Shown piece by piece: positions 50,848 to 60,452 of a DNA stretch of 64,000 nt (positions within the stretch are counted from its first letter, which is position 1; every line of letters starts with the position of its first letter). The position numbers and the translations under genes were made by a program. Source of the stretch: CAVORB01 sp963698495 (GTDB lineage Bacteria > Pseudomonadota > Gammaproteobacteria > Chromatiales > Chromatiaceae); contig CAVORB010000014.1 in assembly GCA_963698495.1 (NCBI GenBank), positions 1-64,000 on the forward strand. Direction: 5' to 3'. The notes under the pieces were generated by a model. It was not told where the DNA came from. It saw only the letters and a list, made by a program, of their open reading frames with translations, and searched no databases.

Positions 50848-52179
50848 ATGCGCCAATTGCTGCTCGTTGAGGTCTACTTCATCGCCGCCTCGGTGACTGC
50901 GATCGCCGTTCTCTCCTGGACGGGCCTTCCCCCGGCAATCGTTTGGCCGCTGGGGCTCATCCCGTATCTCGGCTACAACCTCTACCAGCTGGTCCGCATC
51001 AACCTGCTCATCCGCGCGCATCGCCGGCTTGCGCCGCCCTTCCCGCCGGGTTTGTGGGGAGGGGTTTTCCGCGCCATCGCCGAATTCCAGCAGAGCGGAC
51101 GCAAGCGTCGCAAACGTCAGATCCGTTTTATCCGCCGTTTCCGCGAGGCTGCGATGTCGGTCCCTGACGCGCTCGTTATCCTCGACCGGCACAAGCGCGT
51201 GGAATGGGCGAATCCCGCGGCCGCCACGCTCATGGACGTGGTTTGGCCGCGCGACGACGGGAAGCTGCTGACCGAGCTCTTGCGCCACCGGCAACTCGGC
51301 GAGCTGATTGAGGCGGGCGAGTACGCGCGACCGCTGGAAATCGCCCCGAGTCACAACCGCGCCATCACCCTGTCTCTGCGCATCACCCCCTTCGGCGAAC
51401 GCAAGCGCCAGCGCCTCGTGGTAGGGCGGGACGTCACCAAGCTCTACCACCTGAACATGATTCGCAGGGACTTCGTCGCCAACGCGTCCCACGAGCTTCG
51501 CACGCCGCTCACCGTCATCTCCGGTTTCCTGGAGAACCTGGCCGACTCGGCAGCGACCCCTCATGGCCACCGTCGTCCGATGCAGCTCATGCGCAACCAG
51601 ACCGAGCGCATGCGGTCGATCATCGAGGACCTGCTCACCCTCTCCCGCCTCGAGATGGACGACCAATCGCGGGCGGTCGAGCCGGTGGACGTACCCGACG
51701 AGCTGCACCTGATCATGAACGAGGCGCAGGCCTTGAGCGGCGGAGGGCATACCTTCGAGAGCAAAATCGACCGGGATCTACTGCTGGTGGGCAATCAGCT
51801 CGAGCTGCGCAGCGCCTTCTCGAACCTGATCTTCAACGCTATTAAACATACGCCGACGGGGACCCGCGTCCGCATCGTTTGGCGCTGGGACATGGGGGAG
51901 CCGCTGTTCTCGGTCGAAGACGACGGCGAGGGCATCGCCCCTGAGCATATCCCGCGCCTGAGCGAACGCTTCTATCGGGTGGACAAGGCGCGTTCGCGCG
52001 CCTCGGGGGGTACCGGCCTCGGGCTCGCCATCGTCAACCACGTCCTGAACCGGCACGGCGCAAGGCTCATCATCGCCAGCGAGGAGGGATCCGGCTCGAG
52101 CTTCAGCTGCCGTTTCCCCGCGGAAAGCGCGCTACCGCGCGCCAGGCTGGTGGCCCCTGCCGCGGCCGGTTTCAGTTGA
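50848..52179 (+). CDS. phoR: Phosphate regulon sensor histidine kinase PhoR
   Basis: A 443-residue membrane kinase. Two N-terminal helices (about 3-24 and 30-54) with almost no periplasmic loop, a basic linker, a PAS domain (about 103-195), an H-box FVANASHELRTPLTVISG with His215, and an ATPase domain (NLIFNAIKHTP, DDGEGIAPEHIPRLSERFYRVD, GTGLGLAIV). This layout is standard for PhoR, which senses phosphate through PstSCAB-PhoU. The start is uncertain: ATG 50848 is chosen; a TTG at 50725 would add 41 residues without a clear homologous role. Confidence 0.93.
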   Translation: MRQLLLVEVYFIAASVTAIAVLSWTGLPPAIVWPLGLIPYLGYNLYQLVRINLLIRAHRRLAPPFPPGLWGGVFRAIAEFQQSGRKRRKRQIRFIRRFREAAMSVPDALVILDRHKRVEWANPAAATLMDVVWPRDDGKLLTELLRHRQLGELIEAGEYARPLEIAPSHNRAITLSLRITPFGERKRQRLVVGRDVTKLYHLNMIRRDFVANASHELRTPLTVISGFLENLADSAATPHGHRRPMQLMRNQTERMRSIIEDLLTLSRLEMDDQSRAVEPVDVPDELHLIMNEAQALSGGGHTFESKIDRDLLLVGNQLELRSAFSNLIFNAIKHTPTGTRVRIVWRWDMGEPLFSVEDDGEGIAPEHIPRLSERFYRVDKARSRASGGTGLGLAIVNHVLNRHGARLIIASEEGSGSSFSCRFPAESALPRARLVAPAAAGFS

Positions 52180-52217
52180 AGCAGACGCGACGCTACTGAT
52201 CCGGGCCAGGGCGCGAC

Positions 52218-52553
52218 TCAAGCGCTGGTGGCCACTGCGCTGCGCGAGGCGTCTTCCCTGAGCTCCGCCTGGAAGGCGGTGTTCACCCGATCCCGCAGCT
52301 CCTTTCCCGGCTTGAAATGCGGCACATGCTTGCCAGCCAGGGCGACGGATTCACCCGTCTTCGGGTTGCGCCCCATTCGCGCCGGGCGGTAGTGAAGCGA
52401 GAAACTGCCGAATCCACGGATTTCGATGCGCTCGCCGGAGGCCAGGGCATTGCTCATCTGCTCGAGGACACAGCGCACGGCCAGCTCCACATCCTTGTAA
52501 GCGAGGTGACTCTGCTCGGCGGCCAGAATTTCAATCAGCTCCGATTTCGTCAT
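52218..52553 (-). CDS. ihfB: Integration host factor subunit beta
   Basis: A 111-residue DNA-bending protein of the HU/IHF family. RGFGSFSLHYRPARMGRNPKTGE is the IHF-beta arm sequence, and the N-terminus MTKSELIEIL is typical. About 15 extra C-terminal residues (ELREDASRSAVATSA) exceed the usual length. It pairs with IhfA. It follows rpsA, the conserved gammaproteobacterial order, and is convergent with phoR. Confidence 0.95.
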   Translation of the reverse strand: MTKSELIEILAAEQSHLAYKDVELAVRCVLEQMSNALASGERIEIRGFGSFSLHYRPARMGRNPKTGESVALAGKHVPHFKPGKELRDRVNTAFQAELREDASRSAVATSA

Positions 52554-52578
52554 AGTTCTTGTCCCGCAGGCTGCATGG

Positions 52579-52604
52579 CGGCCCGCCCGCCGCGGGGCGG
52601 GCCG
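52579..52604. other. GC-rich hairpin between rpsA and ihfB
   Basis: A perfect 10-bp stem, CGGCCCGCCC with GGGCGGGCCG, encloses a 6-nt loop. It lies 24-49 bp after the rpsA stop. There is no U-tract, so it may be a transcript-stabilising or processing structure that sets the rpsA-to-ihfB ratio rather than a terminator. Confidence 0.45.
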
Positions 52605-52627
52605 TGCACGAGGAGATGGGCAGGACC

Positions 52628-54313
52628 TCAGTCCTTCTGCGCCTCTCCCATCTGTTCCTTGAGGATGTCGCCGAGCGTAGCCGTGCCGGCCTGCGCATCG
52701 CGGGCGTAACCCTTGATGGCGGCGGCCTCCTCTTCCATGTCCTTCGCCTTGATCGAGAGCGAGATGGTGCGGTTCTTACGATCGACGCCCAGGAACTTGG
52801 CCTCGATCTCTTCGCCCTGCTTGAGCACCGCGCGCGCGTCCTCGACCCGGTCGCGGGAGATCTCGGAGGCCCGCAGGTAGCCCTCGACACCCTCTCCCAG
52901 CGAGATCGTCGCCCCTTTGGCGTCGACCTCGGTGATGGTTCCATGCACCACGCTGCCCTTCTCGTGGACCGCGACGAAGCTGGAGAAGGGGTCCTTGTCG
53001 AGCTGCTTGACGCCGAGCGAGATGCGCTCGCGCTCCGGGTCCACCGACAGCACCACGGTCTCCAGCTCATCACCCTTCTGGTAGCGGCGCAGGGCCTGCT
53101 CGCCGGCCTCGTCCCAGGAGATGTCCGAAAGGTGGACCAGGCCGTCGATACCGCCGTCGAGACCGATGAAGATGCCGAAGTCGGTGATCGACTTGATCTT
53201 GCCGCTGACGTGGTCGCCCTTCTTGTTGTTGACGGCGAACTCCTCCCAGGGGTTCATCTGGCACTGCTTGATGCCGAGGGAGATGCGGCGGCGCTCCTCG
53301 TCGATGTCGAGCACCATGACCTCGACCTCGTCGCCCAGCGAGACGACCTTGCTCGGGTGGATGTTCTTGTTGGTCCAGTCCATCTCGGAGACGTGGACCA
53401 GGCCTTCCACGCCCTCCTCGATCTCTACGAAGCAGCCATAGTCGGCGATATTGGTGACCTTGCCGAACACACGCGTGCTCTCGGGGTAACGCCGCGAGAT
53501 GTTGACCCAGGGGTCCTCTCCCATCTGCTTCAGTCCGAGGGAGACGCGCTGGCGCTCGCGGTCGAACTTGAGCACCTTGACCTGCACCTCGTCGCCGATC
53601 TCGACCACTTCCGATGGGTGCTTGACCCGGCGCCAGGCCATGTCGGTGATGTGCAGCAGGCCGTCGATCCCGCCCAGATCCAGGAAGGCGCCGTAGTCGG
53701 TCAGGTTCTTGACCACGCCCGTGATCTCCATGCCCTCTTCCAGCTTCTCCAGCAGGGCCTCGCGCTCGGCGCTGTACTCCTCTTCGACCACCGCGCGGCG
53801 GGAGACGACCACGTTGTTGCGCTTGCGATCCAGCTTGATGACCTTGAACTCGAGGTCTTTGCCCTCGAGGTAGCTGGTGTCGCGCACCGGACGCACGTCC
53901 ACCAGGGAGCCCGGCAGGAACGCCCGGACGCTGCCGCTGCCGAGATCGACCGTAAACCCGCCCTTCACCTTGCCGCTGATCATCCCCGTAACGGTGTCGC
54001 CCGCCTCGAAGGCCTTGTCCAGCTGTTCCCAGGCCGCGTGGCGCTTGGCCTTGTCGCGGGACAGGCGCGTCGCGCCGGAGCCGTCCTCGACCGCGTCGAG
54101 GGCAACGTCGATCTCGTCGCCGACAGCGACCTCGATGGTGCCGTCGAAGTCGATGAATTGGCTCTTGGGAATGATGCCTTCCGACTTCAGACCGGCGTTG
54201 ACTACCACCGTGTCGGAGGTGATCTCCACCACCGTACCCTTGACGATGGCGCCCGGCTGCAGCTGGGTGTTGGAGAGACTTTGTTCAAAAAGTTCGGCAA
54301 AGCTTTCGCTCAT
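52628..54313 (-). CDS. rpsA: 30S ribosomal protein S1
   Basis: A 561-residue protein with six S1 RNA-binding repeats (for example IVKGTVVEITSDTVVVNAG, VTGMISGKVKGGFTVDLG, ITGVVKNLTDYGAFLDLGG, VFGKVTNIADYGCFVEIEEG). It recruits mRNAs to the 30S subunit. The start is the ATG at 54313 (MSESFAELFEQSL). The region upstream, after cmk, carries several hairpins that look like the S1 autoregulatory leader. Confidence 0.98.
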   Translation of the reverse strand: MSESFAELFEQSLSNTQLQPGAIVKGTVVEITSDTVVVNAGLKSEGIIPKSQFIDFDGTIEVAVGDEIDVALDAVEDGSGATRLSRDKAKRHAAWEQLDKAFEAGDTVTGMISGKVKGGFTVDLGSGSVRAFLPGSLVDVRPVRDTSYLEGKDLEFKVIKLDRKRNNVVVSRRAVVEEEYSAEREALLEKLEEGMEITGVVKNLTDYGAFLDLGGIDGLLHITDMAWRRVKHPSEVVEIGDEVQVKVLKFDRERQRVSLGLKQMGEDPWVNISRRYPESTRVFGKVTNIADYGCFVEIEEGVEGLVHVSEMDWTNKNIHPSKVVSLGDEVEVMVLDIDEERRRISLGIKQCQMNPWEEFAVNNKKGDHVSGKIKSITDFGIFIGLDGGIDGLVHLSDISWDEAGEQALRRYQKGDELETVVLSVDPERERISLGVKQLDKDPFSSFVAVHEKGSVVHGTITEVDAKGATISLGEGVEGYLRASEISRDRVEDARAVLKQGEEIEAKFLGVDRKNRTISLSIKAKDMEEEAAAIKGYARDAQAGTATLGDILKEQMGEAQKD

Positions 54314-54600
54314 GGGTTTAAGGTTTCCTGACGAGGCGCGTTGTCTCGCTCCTTCCGGAACAAGGGCATGGGTTGAAGAAACGACCCTCCGCAGAACGGT
54401 GGATCAAGGGTATCGGAGTGCCGGCCGCGTCGCTCGTGCACCCCGAAACTAAGAAACCGCTGATCCTCTCAGCGGTTTCGACGGTGCTCACGCACCGCTG
54501 CCTCAGCGACGAAACTCCACTTGGAACAGTCTGTTAGTCTATTCCTCAGCATGTGAATCCGGGCGCTTCGCGCCCCTCGCGCCCGCCGCTCGGCGCAGCA
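54314..54600 (-). promoter_or_regulatory. Structured rpsA leader, candidate S1 autoregulatory region
   Basis: On the minus strand the 287 nt before rpsA include a 6-bp hairpin (54482-54497, loop GTGA), a 5-bp hairpin (54496-54508, loop AGG) and an 11-bp perfect hairpin (54453-54479, loop GAGGA). In E. coli, S1 controls its own synthesis through a leader of several hairpins with GGA-containing loops and no strong Shine-Dalgarno site; this region has similar character. Inference. Confidence 0.45.
54453..54479. repeat. Perfect 11-bp inverted repeat in the rpsA leader
   Basis: GAAACCGCTGA and TCAGCGGTTTC flank a 5-nt loop. The sequence TAAGAAACCGCTGATC, read from 54450, resembles the ends of the 103-bp element at 45111-45213, suggesting a shared dispersed repeat. 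It could alternatively act as a weak terminator after cmk. Confidence 0.5.
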
Positions 54601-55269
54601 TCAACCGACCGCATCCGGGAATACGCGCCTTACCGCTTCCAGGACGCAATCGAGCACTTCCGCAATCGAGGACTCCGTGGTGTCCAGTGTCAAAGACCCC
54701 TCGGGAGCCCTGAGCGGAGCGACCGAACGCGTGCTGTCGCGCTCGTCACGATCACGTATCTCGTTCACGAGGGCCGCAAGGCTAACATCCAATCCCTTGT
54801 CTTTCAACTGTTTATATCTGCGGCGGGCGCGTTCCTCGGGGCTCGCGGTGAGATAGATCTTCACCTGCGCGTCGGGGAAGACGACGCTGCCCATGTCGCG
54901 GCCGTCGGCCACCAGACCGGGCTCGCGCGCGTAGGCGCGCTGCCAATCGAGCAGGACCTCGCGAACGGCGCCGTGGGCGGCCACCCGCGACGCCGCCTGC
55001 CCCGCCTGCTCGGTGCGGATCAGGCCGGAGACGTCCTCCGCATCCAGCAGAACCCGCGAATCCTTGAAACTGAGGTCCATTCCAGCCGCCAGACGCGAGA
55101 GTCCCTCGGCATCGTCGAGATCGATCCCGCGGCGCTGCGCAGCCAGACCGAGCACGCGGTACAGGGCGCCGCTGTCCAGACAATGCCAGCCGAGCCGCGC
55201 CGCGAGCAGGTCCGCGATCGTGCCCTTGCCGGTGCCGGAGGGACCGTCGATGGTGACGACGGGGGTCAC
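54601..55269 (-). CDS. cmk: Cytidylate kinase
   Basis: A 222-residue NMP kinase phosphorylating CMP and dCMP. The P-loop is GPSGTGKGT (residues 9-17), followed by LDSGALYRVLGL, DGRDMGSVVFP and RRRYKQLKDKG, all CMP kinase features. The start is GTG at 55269, which overlaps the aroA stop by 4 bp (GTGA), so translation is coupled. It lies in the conserved aroA-cmk-rpsA-ihfB cluster. Confidence 0.96.
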   Translation of the reverse strand: MTPVVTIDGPSGTGKGTIADLLAARLGWHCLDSGALYRVLGLAAQRRGIDLDDAEGLSRLAAGMDLSFKDSRVLLDAEDVSGLIRTEQAGQAASRVAAHGAVREVLLDWQRAYAREPGLVADGRDMGSVVFPDAQVKIYLTASPEERARRRYKQLKDKGLDVSLAALVNEIRDRDERDSTRSVAPLRAPEGSLTLDTTESSIAEVLDCVLEAVRRVFPDAVG

Positions 55270-56570
55270 GCGCGCACCGCCTCGATCGCCAGGCCGGCGC
55301 CCGCGGCCAAGGCCGCGAACCCGGGAAAGCTGGTGTTGACGTTGGCGCAATCGGCGATGGTGATCGCCGACTCGGAGCGCAACGCCGCCATCGCGAAGGA
55401 CATCGCGATGCGATGGTCGCCGCGGCTGTCGATGCTTCCTCCCCGGTAGCTCCCGCCCCGGATACGAATCCCGTCGGGCCGCGGCTCCGCCTCGACGCCC
55501 AGCGCCTTCAACCCGTCGGCCATGACCTGGATGCGGTCGCTCTCCTTCACCCGCAGCTCCTCGGCGCCGGTCAGCAGGGTCTCTCCCTCGGCACAGGCGG
55601 CGGCGACAAAGAGCGCCGGGAACTCGTCGATCGCGAGCGGCACCTGGTCCTCGGGAATACGGATACCCCGCAGGCGCGCGGAGCGCACCCGCAGGTCAGC
55701 CACCGGCTCGCCCCCGGCGTCGCGGGCGTTCATCACCGCGATGTCCGCCCCCATCTGGCGCAGGATGTTGAGCACACCCACGCGGGTCGGATTCATGCCG
55801 ACGTGCTCGAGCACGAGGTCCGACCCGGGCGCGATGCTGGCGCCGACCAGGAAGAAGGCGGCCGAGGAAATGTCCGCCGGAATGTCCAGCCGGCAAGCGG
55901 TCAAACGCCCGCCGCCGTTGACACAGACGCTGGCACCGTCGCGCCGGACCGGATAGCCGAAAGCGGCGAGCATGCGCTCGGTGTGGTCGCGGGTGGGCGC
56001 CGGCTCGACGACGCAGGTCTCGCCTTGCGCATAGAGCCCGGCCAGCAGCAGGCAGGACTTCACCTGCGCGCTGGCCACCGGCATCGGGTAATGGATGCCG
56101 CGCAGAGCCGGCGCGGGCTCGACGCGCAGCGGCGCCGTGCCCTCGGCGGCGGTATGGATGCGGGCACCCATCAGCGCCAGGGGCTCGGTGACCCTGCGCA
56201 TCGGTCGCGCGGAGAGCGAGACGTCTCCGACGAGAGTGGACGGGAAGCGCTGCCCCGCCAGCAGCCCGGACAGCAAGCGCATGGACGTGCCGGAATTGCC
56301 CAGGTCCAGCGGTGCTTCAGGCTGCTGAAGCCCGTGCAGACCCACGCCGTGCACCCGGACGCGACCGCCATCCGGCCCCTCGATGCGCACGCCCATGGCG
56401 CGGAAAGCGGCCAGGGTCGCCAGGCTGTCATCACCCTCGAGGAACCCCGCGATCTCGCTCGTGCCCTCGGCGATCGCGCCGAGCATGATCGAGCGGTGCG
56501 AGATGGACTTGTCGCCGGGAACGCGCACCCGGCCCCGCAGGATGCCGCCGGGGGCGACCCGGAAGCTCAA
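55266..56570 (-). CDS. aroA: 3-phosphoshikimate 1-carboxyvinyltransferase (EPSP synthase)
   Basis: A 434-residue shikimate-pathway enzyme transferring enolpyruvate from PEP. PGDKSISHRSIMLGAIAEG near the N-terminus and LGNSGTSMRLLSG are the substrate-site motifs; RVKESDRI and DSRGDHRIAMSFAMAAL are near the C-terminus. No ATG lies close to the conserved start; a TTG at 56570 giving (M)SFRVAPGGILRG is the best candidate. The frame continues upstream with unconserved sequence. Coupled to cmk by a 4-bp overlap. Confidence 0.93.
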   Translation of the reverse strand: MSFRVAPGGILRGRVRVPGDKSISHRSIMLGAIAEGTSEIAGFLEGDDSLATLAAFRAMGVRIEGPDGGRVRVHGVGLHGLQQPEAPLDLGNSGTSMRLLSGLLAGQRFPSTLVGDVSLSARPMRRVTEPLALMGARIHTAAEGTAPLRVEPAPALRGIHYPMPVASAQVKSCLLLAGLYAQGETCVVEPAPTRDHTERMLAAFGYPVRRDGASVCVNGGGRLTACRLDIPADISSAAFFLVGASIAPGSDLVLEHVGMNPTRVGVLNILRQMGADIAVMNARDAGGEPVADLRVRSARLRGIRIPEDQVPLAIDEFPALFVAAACAEGETLLTGAEELRVKESDRIQVMADGLKALGVEAEPRPDGIRIRGGSYRGGSIDSRGDHRIAMSFAMAALRSESAITIADCANVNTSFPGFAALAAGAGLAIEAVRA

Positions 56571-56796
56571 TTCGTGTGAACCGCTCAAAGGCCCTGCACT
56601 ATGAGATCGTTCGGCTGAACATGAGGCCGCGCAGTGTATCGGCGGACCCGGGTGCTGTAAACAGCCGGCGCGCTGCGTCCCAGGCGCAGAACGCGTCTTG
56701 ACGCGGGGTCGGGGGCCGGGTCTATGCTGGGGCGCTGCGCTTTGCCGCCGCCGACCCCACATGCAACGCATTCTCAACCCTGTTCAGGAGCTCTAC

Positions 56797-58207
56797 GTGG
56801 AAGAAAGAAGCGTCGATGTCGCCATCATTGGATCCGGCACCGCCGGCCTCAACGCCATGAGCCAGGTGCGCAAGGCCGGTAAGTCCTTCGTGCTGATCAA
56901 CGGGGGTGAGCCCGGCACGACCTGTGCCCGTGTCGGCTGCATGCCCTCCAAAGCCATGATCCAGGTCGCCGAGGACTACCACCGCCGCACCCATCTGGGA
57001 AAGTACGGCGTCGACGGTCACCAGGAGATGACCCTGGACGTCAGCGAGGCGATGGAGCACGTCCAGGATCTGCGCGACACCTTCGTCGACCGGGTGCTCG
57101 GCAACAGCACGGACGACATGCCCGAGGACCTGTTCATCCAGGACTACGCGCGCTTCGTCGAACCCACCCTGATCGAGGTCGCGGGCCGACGCATACGCGC
57201 CTCCCGCGTCGTCATCGCCACCGGCTCGCGTCCCCTGGTACCCGAGGACTGGGAATCGTTCGGCGACCGCCTGCTCACGACCGACAACCTGTTCGAGCTG
57301 GCCGACCTGCCTGAATCGATCGCCGTGATCGGCCTCGGCACCATCGGATTGGAGCTCGGACAGAGCCTGCATCGACTCGGCGTCGCGGTGACCGGATTCG
57401 ATCAGATGACCACCATCGGCGGCACCACGGACCCGGAGGTCTCCCGCTGCGCGCTGGAGCTGCTCGGCAAGGAATTTCCGATCCATCTCGGCGCCCGGGC
57501 GGAAATCGCGGAGGAAGGCGACAAGCTGCGCGTGACCGCGGGCGAGCAGAGCGTCCTGGTCGACAAGGTCCTGTGCAGCATCGGTCGGGTGCCCAACATC
57601 GGGAGCCTGGGGCTCGAGAACCTCGGCGTGCCGCTGGACGCCCGCGGCCTACCCCGCGTTCGACCGCAACAGCATGCAGGTGGCGGATCTCCCGGTGTTC
57701 ATCGCCGGCGACGTCAATGGCGAGCGGCAGATCCTGCACGAGGCCGGTGACGAGGGCAAGATCGCGGGCTACAACGCGGCCAGGGACGAGGTCACCTCTT
57801 TCCGCCGCAAGGTCCCGCTCTACATCAACTTCTGCGACCCCAACATCTGCGCCGTTGGCAAGCGCTTCGCCGAGCTCGATCCCGAGACCACCGCGGTGGG
57901 CCAGATCAATTTCGCGCCCGTGGGACGCGCGCTCATCATGGGCAAGAACCGCGGCGTGCTCAGGGTCTACGCGGACAAGACGAGCGGGCGCCTGCTCGGG
58001 TCGGAGATGATCGCGCCCAAGGGCGAGAACCTCGCGCACCTTCTGTGCTGGTGCATCGCGCAGGGGCTCACCGCCGGCGATCTGCTGCGGATGCCCTTCT
58101 ACCACCCGGTGATCGAGGAGGCCCTGCAGGCGGCGCTCTACGACCTCTACGGCAAGGTGGACGCCAAGAACCAGGGCGGTCTGACCGAGCTCGCGCCGCT
58201 CGGCTGA
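56797..58207 (+). CDS. Dihydrolipoamide dehydrogenase-like oxidoreductase, one-base frame break
   Basis: A flavoprotein of about 469 residues when read through. FAD loop GSGTAGLNA (12-20), redox disulfide Cys43-Cys48 in TTCARVGCMPSK, NAD loop GLGTIGLELGQSL and C-terminal dimer segment with FYHPVIEEALQAAL. GTG 56797 is preferred because CAGGAG precedes it at good spacing. The frame breaks near 57653, where CTACCCCGCG should lose one C to give GLPAFDRNSMQV. It stands alone, without E1/E2 genes, so its natural partner is uncertain. Confidence 0.85.
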
Positions 58208-58284
58208 GCAGGGGCAGGCTCCCGGGCGCGGGCGCCCTCGCCCGCGGCGAACAATGGCGCCACGCTCGCGCCCGGGAACCCTCG

Positions 58285-59583
58285 CTACGCGATGTCGCCG
58301 GTGCGCGGCGCCAAGGCCGCCGCCCTGCCCTGGGCAACGTCGACGCGCCAGAGCAGCAGCGCGCCGATCAGGAACAACAGCATGATGGGCAGCAGCGAAA
58401 GCCTGGAGTCCCCGGTCAGGGCGGCGGCGGCCGCGACCAGCCCGGGCCCCAGCACCGCGGCGAACTTCCCGACCATGTTGAAGAAGCCGAAGTACTCCGC
58501 CGTCCGCCCGGCCGGAACCAGCCCGGCGAACAGCGCCCTGCTCAGGGCCTGGATGCCGCCCTGGACCAGACCGATGGCAACCGCGAGGGCATAGAACTCC
58601 TCCACCCGATCCATGCCGGCGGCGCCCAGGATCACCAGCATGTAGATGCCGATGGCAAGCAGTATGCTCCGCTTCGTGCCCCAGCGCTCGCCGAGCCGGC
58701 CGAACACCAGGGCCGCGGGAAAGCCGACAAACTGGGTGACGAGCAGCGCCACCATCAGGCTGTCGGCCGGAAAGCCGATGGCGAGGCCGTAGTCCACCGC
58801 CATGCGCACGATGGTGTCCACGCCGTCGATGTAGAACCAGTAGGCGAGCAGGAAGAGGAAGGTCACTCGATAGCGCCGCACTTCGCCGAGGACACCGGCC
58901 AGCTCGGCCAGCGCCCCGGCCAGCGCAGCACCGAAGGTCCGCCGACCCGAGCCCGCGCCGTCGGGGACCCAGATCGCAACCGGCAAAGTGAACAGCGCCC
59001 ACCACGCCGCCACGCTCAGGAAGGCGGCTTGAACCGCCTCTGCCGGCCCCGCAAAACCGAAGGCCCCGGGGCGCAGCGTCATCGCCACGTTGAGCGCGAA
59101 CAGGAGCCCGCCTCCCAGATAGCCCAGCGCGTAGCCGAGCGCGGACACCCGCTCGTACTCAGCCGGGGCGGCGACGTCCACCAGCAGGGCGTCGTAGAAG
59201 ATGTTGCTGCCCGAGAATCCCAGCAGACCGAGCAGATAGACGGCCAGCGCCATGCCCCATTGGCCCTGGGCGAGCCAGAACAGGGCGCCGCTCGCGAGCA
59301 CCCCGAGCACCGTGAACAGGAGCAGGAATCGCTTTTTCGCGCCGAGCTGATCGGCCAGTGCCCCCAGCAGGGGTGCGGAGACCACGATGAAGAGGCTCGC
59401 CACGGAGTTGACGACGCCGAGCCAGAAGGTGCTGTCCGTGGCGGACAGCCCGGATGCCCAGAACTGCTTGAAGAACACCGGAAAGAAACCGGCCATGACG
59501 ACGGTCGCGAAGGCCGAGTTTGCCCAGTCGTAAAAGGCCCAGGAGATCGCCCGGCGACGGCGGGAAAGGATACGGCTGTTCAA
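58285..59583 (-). CDS. UMF1-family MFS permease
   Basis: A 432-residue protein with twelve helices. AISWAFYDWANSAFATVVMAGFFPVFF at the start and GFSGSNIFYDALLVDVA in the first half are hallmarks of the UMF1/Atg22-like group; TVLGVLASGALFWL and GLVQGGIQALSRALF support the fold. The substrate is unknown, perhaps amino acids. The start is taken as TTG 59583 with GAGG upstream; upstream residues are unconserved and run into the response-regulator gene. Confidence 0.82.
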   Translation of the reverse strand: MNSRILSRRRRAISWAFYDWANSAFATVVMAGFFPVFFKQFWASGLSATDSTFWLGVVNSVASLFIVVSAPLLGALADQLGAKKRFLLLFTVLGVLASGALFWLAQGQWGMALAVYLLGLLGFSGSNIFYDALLVDVAAPAEYERVSALGYALGYLGGGLLFALNVAMTLRPGAFGFAGPAEAVQAAFLSVAAWWALFTLPVAIWVPDGAGSGRRTFGAALAGALAELAGVLGEVRRYRVTFLFLLAYWFYIDGVDTIVRMAVDYGLAIGFPADSLMVALLVTQFVGFPAALVFGRLGERWGTKRSILLAIGIYMLVILGAAGMDRVEEFYALAVAIGLVQGGIQALSRALFAGLVPAGRTAEYFGFFNMVGKFAAVLGPGLVAAAAALTGDSRLSLLPIMLLFLIGALLLWRVDVAQGRAAALAPRTGDIA

Positions 59584-59707
59584 TCTTGGGCCTCGGGCTG
59601 AATCCGGGGACGGTGCGTCCGGCTGGGGCGCGGGCTCGCCACCGCGGCGCCGGCTGGCCGATCGGGTGCTTGACCGGGTGCAGGCCGGCCGCGCCGAGAG
59701 CGGCCCG

Positions 59708-60328
59708 TCAGGAGTGAACGTCGCCGCAGGCCACAAGGGCCATGCGGACCAGCTCCGCCAATGACGTCGCCCGCATCTTGTCCATCACCCGCGCTCTGTG
59801 GGCCTCGACCGTCTTCGCCGTCACCCCGAGCGCGACCGCGATCTCACGGTTCGAACGGCCCTCGGTGACCATGTCCATCACCTCGTGCTCCCGCGGCGTG
59901 AGCTCCGCCAGGCGGGCGGCGATGGCCGAGCGCTGGGACTGCAGCGCGCGTTGTCTTTGATCGTGATCCAGCGCGCTGCGTATGCTCCCGAGCAGGGACT
60001 CGTCGTTGAAGGGCTTCTCGATGAAGTCGACCGCCCCCGACTTCATCGCCTTCACCGCCATGCCGACGTCGCCGTGCCCGGTGATGATGATCACCGGCAG
60101 CCGGATCTCGCGGCGTCGCAGGTGCTCCTGCAGCTCGAGACCGCTCATGCCGGGCATGCGCACGTCGAGCAGGAGGCAGCCGGCGCGGCCGGGGTAGTAG
60201 TCGTTCAGGAACTCATCGGCGGAGCCGAAGGTGCGCACCTTCATGCCCACGGATTCGATCAGCCACCGGAGCGAGTTGCGCATCGCCTGGTCGTCGTCGA
60301 CGACGAATACTATGGGTTCGCTGTTCAT
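59708..60328 (-). CDS. FixJ/NarL-type response regulator
   Basis: A 206-residue regulator with receiver domain (Asp11-13 pocket, phosphoacceptor Asp55 in LLLDVRMPGMSG, Lys in EKPFNDESLL) and LuxR-type helix-turn-helix (LTPREHEVMDMVTEGRSNREIAVALGVTAKTVEAHRARV). It is most like FixJ/TodT-type regulators. The start MNSEPIVFVVDDD at 60328 is preferred. It lies downstream of the sensor kinase on the same strand, with 124 bp between that contain a 9-bp inverted repeat. Confidence 0.9.
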   Translation of the reverse strand: MNSEPIVFVVDDDQAMRNSLRWLIESVGMKVRTFGSADEFLNDYYPGRAGCLLLDVRMPGMSGLELQEHLRRREIRLPVIIITGHGDVGMAVKAMKSGAVDFIEKPFNDESLLGSIRSALDHDQRQRALQSQRSAIAARLAELTPREHEVMDMVTEGRSNREIAVALGVTAKTVEAHRARVMDKMRATSLAELVRMALVACGDVHS

Positions 60329-60346
60329 CGGCCCTGTCTTGGGTTC

Positions 60347-60379
60347 TGCCCGCGGCATCGCTTTCAGCGCCCGCGGGCA
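60347..60379. repeat. 9-bp inverted repeat between sensor kinase and response regulator
   Basis: TGCCCGCGG and CCGCGGGCA are separated by 15 nt. The hairpin lies 19-51 bp before the regulator start codon and may affect translation or mark an internal control point. No U-tract follows. Confidence 0.4.
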
Positions 60380-60452
60380 ATCGGTTCAGAGTCTGTATCG
60401 CCGCCGGGCCGCCTCTCCGCGCCATGTCCGAGACCGAAGCTGCGCGGATCCA

